Origin: Duganella aceris
GTDB taxonomy: Bacteria > Pseudomonadota > Gammaproteobacteria > Burkholderiales > Burkholderiaceae_D
DNA length: 64,000 bases
NCBI RefSeq assembly: GCF_011090165.1
Contig: NZ_JAADJT010000006.1
Coordinates: 248,001-312,000 of the forward strand
Direction: 5' to 3'
A program made the translations under genes and the position numbers. Within the stretch, counting starts at the first letter, position 1; each line of letters starts with the position of its first letter. Under the pieces are notes generated by a model. It was given only the letters and a program-made list of their open reading frames with translations, searched no databases and was not told where the DNA came from. Below, piece after piece: positions 49,979-57,249 of this stretch.

Positions 49979-50710
49979 ATGACAAAGCGCTTGGCCTGTA
50001 CGATCCTTGCACTGATTCTTTCTTCCCCGGCCCTGGCCGATACCGGCTACTACCTGGTCACCACCTACGATGTGGAGGGCCAGGCATCCATCGATTACAA
50101 ATACTGGCACGCGCAATACAAGGACCGCACCACCGCCTCGCCCGAGATCGGCGTCGGCTATGGCGTGACCTCGCGCTGGTACACCGAGGTCTATGAGCAG
50201 TGGTTCACACGAAACGGCGGCGGCACGCGCCGGGTGTCGACGGCTTGGCAGAACGACTACATGCTGACGCAGGGGCAGTACGCCTTCGACCTGGCGCTGC
50301 ACACCAAGCTGGAACGGTCGCACGACCACGAGGACGGCTATATGCTGGAATGGGGGCCGGTGCTGCAAACCGAAATCGGCCGCACGCAGTTCAACGCCAA
50401 CCTGTTCTTTCAGCGCGACTACCGTGTGGCGCCGGGCAACGGCGAGCATCCGATGGAGCTGACCTATCAGCTGCAGGTCAAGCATAACTGGAAGCCGTGG
50501 TTGCAGCCCGGCTTGCAGGCCTTCGGCGAGGTGGGGACGTGGAACGACTGGCTGCCGTACAAGCAGCAGTCGCATCGCGCCGGTCCGATGATCTACGGCC
50601 ACCGCGACATCGGCAGGCAGGAAGTGAAGTACGAATTCGCCTATCTGATCGGCAGGAATTCGGCACGCGCAGCGAAGAGCTTCTCGATGCGCGTGCAATA
50701 CATCTTTTAG
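49979..50710 (+). CDS. Outer-membrane beta-barrel protein of unknown function
   Basis: 243 residues with signal peptide MTKRLACTILALILSSPALA. The mature protein is rich in alternating amphipathic strands (YYLVTTYDVEGQASIDYKYW, IGVGYGVTSRWYTEVY) and ends in the aromatic MRVQYIF, a usual recognition end for BAM. This predicts an outer-membrane barrel. It starts 10 bases after the kinase gene, so the operon runs peptidase, pnuC, kinase, barrel. It could be the channel feeding PnuC. The 3' end overlaps the TonB receptor gene by 4 bases. Confidence 0.75.
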   Translation: MTKRLACTILALILSSPALADTGYYLVTTYDVEGQASIDYKYWHAQYKDRTTASPEIGVGYGVTSRWYTEVYEQWFTRNGGGTRRVSTAWQNDYMLTQGQYAFDLALHTKLERSHDHEDGYMLEWGPVLQTEIGRTQFNANLFFQRDYRVAPGNGEHPMELTYQLQVKHNWKPWLQPGLQAFGEVGTWNDWLPYKQQSHRAGPMIYGHRDIGRQEVKYEFAYLIGRNSARAAKSFSMRVQYIF

Positions 50711-52845
50711 AAGTCCAGCTGCGCCGAGATACGGAAGGTGCGTGAAGCACCCGGCATCAGGTAGCCGCCCAGGTCCGGCGTGACATCGCGCCAGTAGAAC
50801 TTGTCCAGCGCGTTGTCCAGGCCCGCGCGGAAGGTGGCGCCCATGCCGCCGACGCGGGTGGCGTAGGAGGCGCTCAGGTTCAGCACATGGTAGCTCGGCA
50901 CGAACACGGTGTTGGCCGCGTCGAAGGCTTTCTTGCCCGAGTACTGCCAGTTGGCGCCGACCTTCAGGCCCTGCACCTGCGGCAGCGCGTAGTCCGCATA
51001 CACCGACGACTTGAACGCGGCGACGTCGGTGACCCGCTTGCCATCCAGCTCCGCGCTGCCGGTGTCGCTTTGCTGCGTATTGAGCGCGGTGGCCGAGACG
51101 CCCACCGTCAGGTCGCGTGTGGCGCGGCCGTTCAAGGCCAGTTCCAGGCCGCGATTCTGCGCTTCGCCGTTACGCACGTAGACGTTCTGCGCGTCGGTGT
51201 ATTCCAGCCCTTTACGGATCTGGAACAGCGCCACGGTGGCGCTCAGGTCCTGGCGGATGTCGGCCTTGATGCCCAGCTCCACCTGTTTCGACTTGCCCGG
51301 CTCCAGCGCGCGGTGCTGGTTCCCGGTGCCCATCGGCGCCACGCCGCCATGCTCCAGGCCTTGCGCGTACGACGCGTACATCGAAACATTTGGACGCACG
51401 CTGTAGACCAGCGCCACGTTCGGCAGCCAGAAGCCGACGTCGGTGTGCGCGTATGGCAGCACCACGCCGTCGTCGTCGGCGCCGACGTATTCGTCGCGCC
51501 GGACCTGCACGTAGCGCGCGCCGGCGTGCAGCTTGAGTTGATCGTTCAGGTTCAGGATGTCCTGCGCGAACAGCGCGCGTTCGTTGTCGCGGCGGCGTTC
51601 CGAAGTCGGACCGCTGGTGCCGGGCGCGGGCGCGACGGCCACCGGATGATAGATGTTGCTGACGCCCGAATAGTCGTACAGGTAGTCGCCCCATTTCTCG
51701 CTGTTCTTGAACAGCGACGCGCCGCCGGTGAACTCATGCTTGAGCGAGCCGGTGGTGAAGCGGCCTTGCACCAGCGCCTGCACCGTCAGCGGCGATTTCT
51801 TCTCGCCCAGGCTGATGTAGTTGTAGACATCGTAGTCGCCGTTGCCGCAGTAGCCGGGGAACAGCTCTTGCGCGCTGCAACCGTAAGGGAAGGCGGTGTA
51901 GTCGTCGCGCTTGAAGCGGTGCTGGTTGGCGCTGACGGTGGTGCTCCAGTCGGACGAGAACTTGTATTCGAAGCGCGCGCCCAGGTTGCTGCTGGTGGTT
52001 TCCACCGGACGGCTCCACGGCTGGTCGTTGAGCATCACATCGGCGTCGACGTTGGGCAGCGTCAGATTGTTCAGCAGCTGGTAGCCGGGCGCGGTGGCTT
52101 GCGACTTGCGCTGGTAGTCGGCGTCGACCTGCAACAGCGCCTGCGGCGAGATGCGCCAGTCGAAGGCGGCCGAGACGAATTTTCGGTTGCCGTCCGCGCC
52201 CTTGATGTAGGAACGCAGCCGTTCGGCGGCGACGTTGACGCGGTAGCCGAAGCGCGTGTCCTCGAACCGGCCGCCGAGGTCGACGGCGCCGTACAGCGTG
52301 CCGCGTTCGCGTTCCTCCAGCACCACCGAACGCAGCGGCGTGTCGGTAGGGCGCTTGGTGACGTAGTTGACGATGCCGCCCGGTGCCGAGACGCCGGCTT
52401 GCAGGCCGGACAGGCCTTTCAGGACTTCCAGACGCTCTTTGTTTTCCAGCGGAATCTGCGTGTCGCCGGGAATGGCCATGCCGTCCTTGCGGTAGCTGGA
52501 GGCGTTGTCCAGCTTGAAGCCGCGGATGGAGAACTGCTCGGCGTAGCCGACCGCGTTGTACGAATCGCTGAGGCTGGCGTCGAACTTGGCGGCGTCGGTG
52601 GTGGAGCGGATTTGCAGGTCCAGCATCTGCTGCGCCGTCAGCACGCTGACCGAGGCCGGCGTTTCCAGCAGCGGTGCGTTGGAGAAACCGGCCACCGAAG
52701 CGTTGGCGGCGCGGGTCTTGGCGGCGGTGACGACGACTTCCGGCATCGGTTGGTCGGCGCCAGTCTCGTCGGCGGCTTGGGCGTGCGGGAACGCCTGGAG
52801 CATCGCCAGCGCGATGACGGTTACTGCGAAGTTTGGTGTGGGCAT
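50707..52845 (-). CDS. TonB-dependent siderophore-type receptor under TPP riboswitch control
   Basis: 712 residues. Signal peptide (MPTPNFAVTVIALAMLQAFPHAQA), then a TonB box region (MPEVVVTAAKTR), plug domain (ETPASVSVLTAQQMLD ... GLQAGVSAPGGIVNYVTKRP) and a 22-strand barrel ending in ISAQLDF. By sequence it looks like the FhuA/FpvA-type receptors usually called siderophore receptors. The TPP riboswitch directly upstream implies the ligand is thiamine, a thiamine precursor or derivative instead. The start ATG at 52845 has AGAGAG as ribosome binding site, sequestered in a predicted hairpin. Confidence 0.92.
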   Translation of the reverse strand: MPTPNFAVTVIALAMLQAFPHAQAADETGADQPMPEVVVTAAKTRAANASVAGFSNAPLLETPASVSVLTAQQMLDLQIRSTTDAAKFDASLSDSYNAVGYAEQFSIRGFKLDNASSYRKDGMAIPGDTQIPLENKERLEVLKGLSGLQAGVSAPGGIVNYVTKRPTDTPLRSVVLEERERGTLYGAVDLGGRFEDTRFGYRVNVAAERLRSYIKGADGNRKFVSAAFDWRISPQALLQVDADYQRKSQATAPGYQLLNNLTLPNVDADVMLNDQPWSRPVETTSSNLGARFEYKFSSDWSTTVSANQHRFKRDDYTAFPYGCSAQELFPGYCGNGDYDVYNYISLGEKKSPLTVQALVQGRFTTGSLKHEFTGGASLFKNSEKWGDYLYDYSGVSNIYHPVAVAPAPGTSGPTSERRRDNERALFAQDILNLNDQLKLHAGARYVQVRRDEYVGADDDGVVLPYAHTDVGFWLPNVALVYSVRPNVSMYASYAQGLEHGGVAPMGTGNQHRALEPGKSKQVELGIKADIRQDLSATVALFQIRKGLEYTDAQNVYVRNGEAQNRGLELALNGRATRDLTVGVSATALNTQQSDTGSAELDGKRVTDVAAFKSSVYADYALPQVQGLKVGANWQYSGKKAFDAANTVFVPSYHVLNLSASYATRVGGMGATFRAGLDNALDKFYWRDVTPDLGGYLMPGASRTFRISAQLDF

Positions 52846-52849
52846 ATCT

Positions 52850-52887
52850 GCTCTCTACTTATACGGTTGTGCGCCGCGAAAGAGAGC
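52850..52887 (-). promoter_or_regulatory. Riboswitch expression platform: SD-sequestering hairpin
   Basis: On the minus strand GCTCTCT (52887-52881) can pair exactly with AGAGAGC (52856-52850), the ribosome binding site of the TonB receptor gene. The first arm can instead pair with the P1 3' strand and adjoining GGAAAGC (52927-52916), with one mismatch and one G-U pair. TPP binding would lock P1, free the anti-SD arm and shut translation. No terminator-type T tract is seen, so control is probably translational. Confidence 0.65.
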
Positions 52888-52915
52888 CATCAAAGGAGGG
52901 GAGAACCACATTTGC

Positions 52916-52996
52916 GCTTTCCTTCGCTGGCATTATCCAGATCAGGTACGAAGGGTATCTCTCACCCGGAACTACGTTCCAGGACCCCTAGCGAAG
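52916..52996 (-). ncRNA. TPP (thiamine pyrophosphate) riboswitch aptamer
   Basis: Reading the minus strand, conserved blocks occur in the right order: AGGGGTCC, GGGTGAGAGATACCC, ACCTGATCTGGATAATGCC and AGCGAAGGAAAG. P1 is formed by CTTCGCT (52996-52990) and AGCGAAG (52928-52922). The ACCTGATCTGGATAATGCC block is the hallmark of the THI element. The aptamer ends about 70 bases before the TonB receptor ATG. Confidence 0.95.
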
Positions 52997-53112
52997 CCGC
53001 AGTGTAGCACACATCGCGCGCGCCGCCACGGCCCGCCGCCGCTTGCGAAGGCGTGCGCCGCGATCCGCGCCGCGCCGCTACACTGCTGCTTCGTGGTAGT
53101 GAAAGGATAGGA

Positions 53113-53601
53113 ATGAGGCAGTCGTATCAAGAGGGAAGCTGGTTTGCCGTGCCGTTGCTGGACGGCGGCTATGGCTGGGGTTTGGTGGCGCGGATGACGC
53201 CGGGCAGCAAGATCATGCTCGCGTACCTGTTCGGTCCCAAGCTGGCGCGCCTGCCGTCGGTGGAAGAGTTGAACACCTTGCAGCCGCAGGACGCGGTCAA
53301 GATCTTGCGCTGCGGCGACATGGCCTTGGCCAGCGGCCACTGGCGCGTGCTGGGTGAAGTTGTCGAATGGAACCCGGCGCATTGGCCGGTGCCGCAGTTC
53401 CTGCGCCGCGCCGACGCCTTGCAGCGCGCCTGGCGCGTGACGTATTCCGATGCCGATCCGGGCCGCTCGGAGCGCGAGGAGTCCGTGCCCTACGATACGC
53501 AGGGGCTGGACGCGGATTCGCTGTACGGCTACGGTTCGGTGGAATTGCTGCTGACCAAGCTGCTGGAGCCTACCGACCACCCTATCAATCGCAAGGCCTG
53601 A
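53113..53601 (+). CDS. Imm26-like immunity-family protein
   Basis: 162 residues from an ATG with AAGGA five bases before it. The opening EGSWFAVPLLDGGYGWGLVARM matches the Imm26 family, whose members begin with G-x-x-F-A-V-P-L and a GG-Y-G-G/A-x-V strand. A central WRVLGEVVEWNPAHWPVPQF segment follows. Imm26 proteins protect against polymorphic toxins or stand alone. No toxin gene is encoded next to it, so the immunity role is not supported by context. No membrane or signal segment. Confidence 0.68.
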   Translation: MRQSYQEGSWFAVPLLDGGYGWGLVARMTPGSKIMLAYLFGPKLARLPSVEELNTLQPQDAVKILRCGDMALASGHWRVLGEVVEWNPAHWPVPQFLRRADALQRAWRVTYSDADPGRSEREESVPYDTQGLDADSLYGYGSVELLLTKLLEPTDHPINRKA

Positions 53602-53608
53602 ACGGCGC

Positions 53609-54361
53609 CTATCCGGCGTTACAGCTGACGTTCCACGCCGTGTACTCGCCGCGATCCCTGCGCACGGCCACCTTGGCCACGGTATCGCGGTCGCTTTCGA
53701 ACACCAGGCCGAACATCACCGGCGCGCCATCTCTCGGCGCCGATGGTTCGATCGCGACCAGGCGGAAGGTCAGCGCGCGCTGGCGCGCGCAGTCGGAACT
53801 GCCGGCGAACAACAGGCGCGCGCGCAGCAGCAGGTCGCGGTGCTGGCGCAGCAGCGCGGCGACGTCGGGCTTCGGCACGGCCGGGTGCATCAGCACCGGG
53901 TAGCGCGTGGCGGTGCAGACGACGTCGGGCCGCGTCAGCCACACATGCCATTCCGGCTCGGCCGCCGACGGCCCCCAACTTTTCGCCTTGCCATCGTAGA
54001 TGAAACTGGAGCGCACTTGCCGGCATAGATCCGACGCGAAGTGGCGCGGCGCCGAATCGACGCGGGCGATCACCTGCCACGGCTCGCCGCGCCGGCGCGA
54101 GATGTCGAACGTCGGCGCGAACAAGGATGCGGCGCCGTTCAATCCGGCGGGCAGGCGCTCGCGGTAAAAGCTGTCGAAGGAGTCGCGTTCTTCCGGCGTG
54201 GCGTCGCGCTGCTGGACCGGCGCCGGCGCGGGCGCTTTTCCTGCCGTCGTTCCTCCGGCCGCCGCCTTCCCGGCGGGCGCGCCCTGGCCGACGGCCGCCG
54301 CATGGCCAGCGGCCAGTACGGCGGCGCCGAGCAGCAGGCGGCGTAATGTTCTGCCGGCCAT
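53609..54361 (-). CDS. Secreted protein coupled to EnvZ-like kinase, unknown function
   Basis: 250 residues. The N-terminus RTLRRLLLGAAVLAAGHAAA is a signal peptide, followed by a Gly/Ala/Pro-rich linker and a compact domain of about 190 residues. That domain contains four cysteines (DLCRQV, DVVCTAT, SDCARQ, NVSCNAG), likely two disulfides. Its ATG overlaps the kinase stop (ATGA). This fixed coupling suggests a periplasmic partner, perhaps an input factor, of the kinase. I do not recognise the family. Confidence 0.65.
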   Translation of the reverse strand: MAGRTLRRLLLGAAVLAAGHAAAVGQGAPAGKAAAGGTTAGKAPAPAPVQQRDATPEERDSFDSFYRERLPAGLNGAASLFAPTFDISRRRGEPWQVIARVDSAPRHFASDLCRQVRSSFIYDGKAKSWGPSAAEPEWHVWLTRPDVVCTATRYPVLMHPAVPKPDVAALLRQHRDLLLRARLLFAGSSDCARQRALTFRLVAIEPSAPRDGAPVMFGLVFESDRDTVAKVAVRRDRGEYTAWNVSCNAG

Positions 54362-55728
54362 CACAGTCCCTTCATCGCGATCTGGATCAGCAGCCCGCCG
54401 CCGTCGCGATTGCTGACATTCAATTCGGCGCCGTGGCGTTGCAGCACGCGCTCGACGATCGCCAGTCCCAGCCCGGCGCCGTTGGCCTGGCCGCGCGCCG
54501 TGTCCAGCCGCGTGAACGGCTTGAGCAGCTGGTCGATCTGGTCGTCCGGCACGCCGCTGCCGTGGTCCTGCACTTCGATCACCACCCGCTTGTTGGCGTG
54601 CGTGCCCTTGACGGCGCACTTGATGTCGATCTCGGTGGCGTCGCCGCCCGGCGTGCGGCCGTAGCGGCGCGCGTTCTCGATCAGGTTGTTGATCACCCGC
54701 TTCAGATCGGTGGCGTTGCCCATGACGTGGGCGTCGTCGGCGATGTCGGTGCTGACGCGCAATTCCGGTATCCGGCCCGCCTCGTGCGCCGTGTCGCGCA
54801 GCAGTTCGCTGACGTCGACGTTGACGAAGCTGGAGGCCTCGGTCGGCCGCGCGTAGTCGAGGAACTGGCCGATGATGGCGTCCATCTGGCCGATGTCGGA
54901 CTGGATGCCTTCGCGCGCGTCGTTGGACAGGTTGGCCATCTCCACTTCCAGCTGCATGCGCGCCAGCGGCGTGCGCAGGTCGTGCGAGATGCCGGCCAGG
55001 ATCACGGCGCGGTCGGATTCGACCTGTTGCAGATCATCGACCATCTGGTTGAAGCTGCGGTTGGCCTCCATGATTTCGATCGGGCCCTTTTCCGGCAACG
55101 GGTCCGGGCGCTTGCCCTGCGCGAAGGCGCGCGTGGCCTGCGTCAGGCGGCGCAGCGGCAGGTTGATCAGGCTGGAGATGAAGGCCGCGCCCAGCAGCGA
55201 CACCACCGACACCACGCTGGCCCATCCCACCCACTGGATCCCGGTCAGGCCGCGGATGCGTTCGCGCTCCAGCATCAGCCAGTAGTCGTCGTCGTCGATC
55301 TTGAAGCTGACCCAGAAGCCGGAGACGCCGTTGACCTTGGACGAGAAGCGGGTATCCTCGCCCAGCTTGGCCTTGACCAGCTTTTCGATGTCGGGCATCA
55401 ACGCGTTGTCGGCCGGCGGATCGACCAGGTCGTCGTCCTCCAGCGTCAGGACGCGGATGCCTTCGTTCGACACCAGGTCGAGCAGCAGCTCGCGCCGCAG
55501 TTCCGGCGCGGAGTGGGTCAGGGCGGCGTGGGTGATGGTGACCACCGAGATCACCTGCGACGAGATCTGCTGCACCTGCGGCTCGTGCTGCACCACGCTG
55601 ATCATGCCGACCCAGGCGGTCATGCTGGTCGTGGTGAGGGCACCGAGCAGGAAAAAGGTGCGCCAGAACAAGCCGCTTTTCAGGCTGGCGATACGGAAGG
55701 AGAACGGCAACGGAAACGGAAACTTCAT
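54361..55728 (-). CDS. EnvZ/RisS-type osmosensor-like histidine kinase
   Basis: 455 residues. TM1 (about 22-46) and TM2 (about 165-190) bracket a periplasmic domain of about 120 residues. HAMP, then HisKA with AGISHDLRTPLARM (His249), then HATPase with NLIENARRYGR, DHGSGVP and GAGLGLAIV. This matches the EnvZ family, in Burkholderiales often named RisS. The regulator gene ends 15 bases upstream and the small secreted protein follows, so a three-gene unit is likely. Confidence 0.92.
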   Translation of the reverse strand: MKFPFPLPFSFRIASLKSGLFWRTFFLLGALTTTSMTAWVGMISVVQHEPQVQQISSQVISVVTITHAALTHSAPELRRELLLDLVSNEGIRVLTLEDDDLVDPPADNALMPDIEKLVKAKLGEDTRFSSKVNGVSGFWVSFKIDDDDYWLMLERERIRGLTGIQWVGWASVVSVVSLLGAAFISSLINLPLRRLTQATRAFAQGKRPDPLPEKGPIEIMEANRSFNQMVDDLQQVESDRAVILAGISHDLRTPLARMQLEVEMANLSNDAREGIQSDIGQMDAIIGQFLDYARPTEASSFVNVDVSELLRDTAHEAGRIPELRVSTDIADDAHVMGNATDLKRVINNLIENARRYGRTPGGDATEIDIKCAVKGTHANKRVVIEVQDHGSGVPDDQIDQLLKPFTRLDTARGQANGAGLGLAIVERVLQRHGAELNVSNRDGGGLLIQIAMKGL

Positions 55729-55743
55729 GCGCGCGTCCGCGCC

Positions 55744-56511
55744 TTAGCGCGGCTGCCCCTCCGGAATGAAGACATAGCCCAGGCCCCAGACGGTCTGGAT
55801 GTACAGCGGGCTCGACGGGTCCGGCTCGATCAGCTTGCGCAGGCGCGAGATCTGCACGTCCAGGCTGCGGTCGAAGACTTCGTATTCGCGGCCGCGCGCC
55901 AGCTCCATCAGCTTCTCGCGCGATAGCGGCTGGCGCGCGTGGCGGGCGAATACTTTTAGTACCGAAAACTCGCCGGTGGTCAGCGGCACCGTCTCGCCAT
56001 TTTTCTTCAGCGTGCGGGTGCCCAGGTCCAGCACGAACTGGCCGAACTCGAACGATTGCGGGGTCTCGGAAGGGGCGCCCGGAATCTCGTCCGGACCGCG
56101 CCTGCGCAGCACCGCGCCGATGCGCGCCACCAGCTCGCGCGGGTTGAACGGCTTGGGCAGGTAATCGTCGGCGCCCATCTCCAGGCCGACGATGCGGTCG
56201 ACGTCTTCGCCTTTGGCGGTCAGCATGATGATCGGGGTCTGGTCGCCGGCGCCGCGCAGGCGGCGGCAGATCGACAGGCCGTCTTCGCCGGGCAGCATCA
56301 GGTCCAGCACCAGCAGGTCGTAGCGCTCGCGCAGCCACAGCTTGTTCATGGCGGTGGCGCTTTCGGCGGTGAAGACGTTGAAGCCTTGTTCAGTTAAATA
56401 GCGTCGCAGCAGATCGCGCAGTCGGACGTCGTCGTCCACTACCATAATCTTGGCCTGGTGGCCATGCTGGTTGACGGTGGTGTTGCCGGATTCTGTCGTT
56501 GTGCTAGTCAT
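55744..56511 (-). CDS. ompR: OmpR/RisA-type response regulator
   Basis: 255 residues. REC domain with DDD at 26-28, Asp70 in LLVLDLMLPGEDG and the switch Lys in YLPKPFNPREL. The C-terminal winged helix has the recognition helix RSLDVQISRLRKLIE and ends with WGLGYVFIPEG, the classic OmpR ending. First gene of a unit with the EnvZ-like kinase. It is divergent from a small secreted protein gene 171 bases away, whose expression it may affect. Confidence 0.93.
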   Translation of the reverse strand: MTSTTTESGNTTVNQHGHQAKIMVVDDDVRLRDLLRRYLTEQGFNVFTAESATAMNKLWLRERYDLLVLDLMLPGEDGLSICRRLRGAGDQTPIIMLTAKGEDVDRIVGLEMGADDYLPKPFNPRELVARIGAVLRRRGPDEIPGAPSETPQSFEFGQFVLDLGTRTLKKNGETVPLTTGEFSVLKVFARHARQPLSREKLMELARGREYEVFDRSLDVQISRLRKLIEPDPSSPLYIQTVWGLGYVFIPEGQPR

Positions 56512-56681
56512 TTGCCTGCCAGATTTGGTATTTTCATGTTGCTATGGTAACGTCATATTCGTCCTGCGAAAACGTCCGGGACGACCCATTACAAAGTGTT
56601 ACAAACTTTACCCAATTAGCCTTACCCCCTCAGTTAAAGCATCATACACTGCGGGCATAGATTGAGTTTTTTAGGAACGCC

Positions 56682-57074
56682 ATGTTCATCGACCACAAAA
56701 AAATACACGCGGCAGCAAGCGCATCTTTTTGCGTTCGATCCCTCATGGGTTCGGTTTTGCTGTGCGGTGTGTTGGGCGCAGCCATGGCGCATGCCGATGG
56801 CGGCGATGGTCCGCAACGGCGCGATCAACAGGGCCAGCAGCAAAACGGTCCGCGCGACCGCCAGGATGCGCGCCAGTCCGACCAATCGCGCCAGGCGCCG
56901 GAGCGCAACTACGAGGCGCGCGCCGAGGAACAGCGCCGCGCCATGCAGGAGGCCAGCCGCAACGCGGAAATGAGCCGCCGCGTCGGCCGCATGACGCCTG
57001 ACGAGCGGCGCGACCTGCGTCGCCAGATCAACGAAGTGGGCGCGGATATCTATTCGAATCCGCCGCGCCGCTGA
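56682..57074 (+). CDS. Small secreted Gln/Arg-rich protein
   Basis: 130 residues. After an N-terminal signal (SLMGSVLLCGVLGAAMAHA, cleaved near 38) the protein is rich in Gln, Arg, Asp and Pro. It ends with the ordered motif GRMTPDERRDLRRQINEVG. Such C-terminal motifs recur in small periplasmic proteins of this lineage, from my memory. No function known. Codon use and the AGG at a distance support it as a real gene. Confidence 0.65.
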   Translation: MFIDHKKIHAAASASFCVRSLMGSVLLCGVLGAAMAHADGGDGPQRRDQQGQQQNGPRDRQDARQSDQSRQAPERNYEARAEEQRRAMQEASRNAEMSRRVGRMTPDERRDLRRQINEVGADIYSNPPRR

Positions 57075-57112
57075 TCGATCCATATCAAAAACACACGATT
57101 GTTATTTAATTA

Positions 57113-57126
57113 TTATTGATCTGTAT
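57113..57126 (+). promoter_or_regulatory. FNR/Anr-type box upstream of DUF342 gene pair
   Basis: TTGATCTGTATCAA matches the TTGAT-N4-ATCAA FNR consensus exactly. It lies in an AT-rich stretch otherwise unlike the region, 124 bases before the DUF342 start. A plausible -10 (TATTGA, 57153) places the box near -45, roughly a class II activation site. This suggests induction under low oxygen. Confidence 0.65.
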
Positions 57127-57184
57127 CAATATCTTCACAGTTGTGTGGTTTTCTGTATTGAATCCCCTTATTTTTCCTTAGTGC

Positions 57185-57210
57185 GCGTGTAATATAAATT
57201 AATTACACGC
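57185..57210. promoter_or_regulatory. Inverted repeat in the leader of the DUF342 gene pair
   Basis: GCGTGTAAT and ATTACACGC form perfect 9-bp arms around ATAAATTA, 40 bases before the GTG start. It could be an operator or leader hairpin. Confidence 0.5.
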
Positions 57211-57249
57211 AACGCCTTTCGGCCCAAGCGTGCCGTTTGGAGGAAGATC

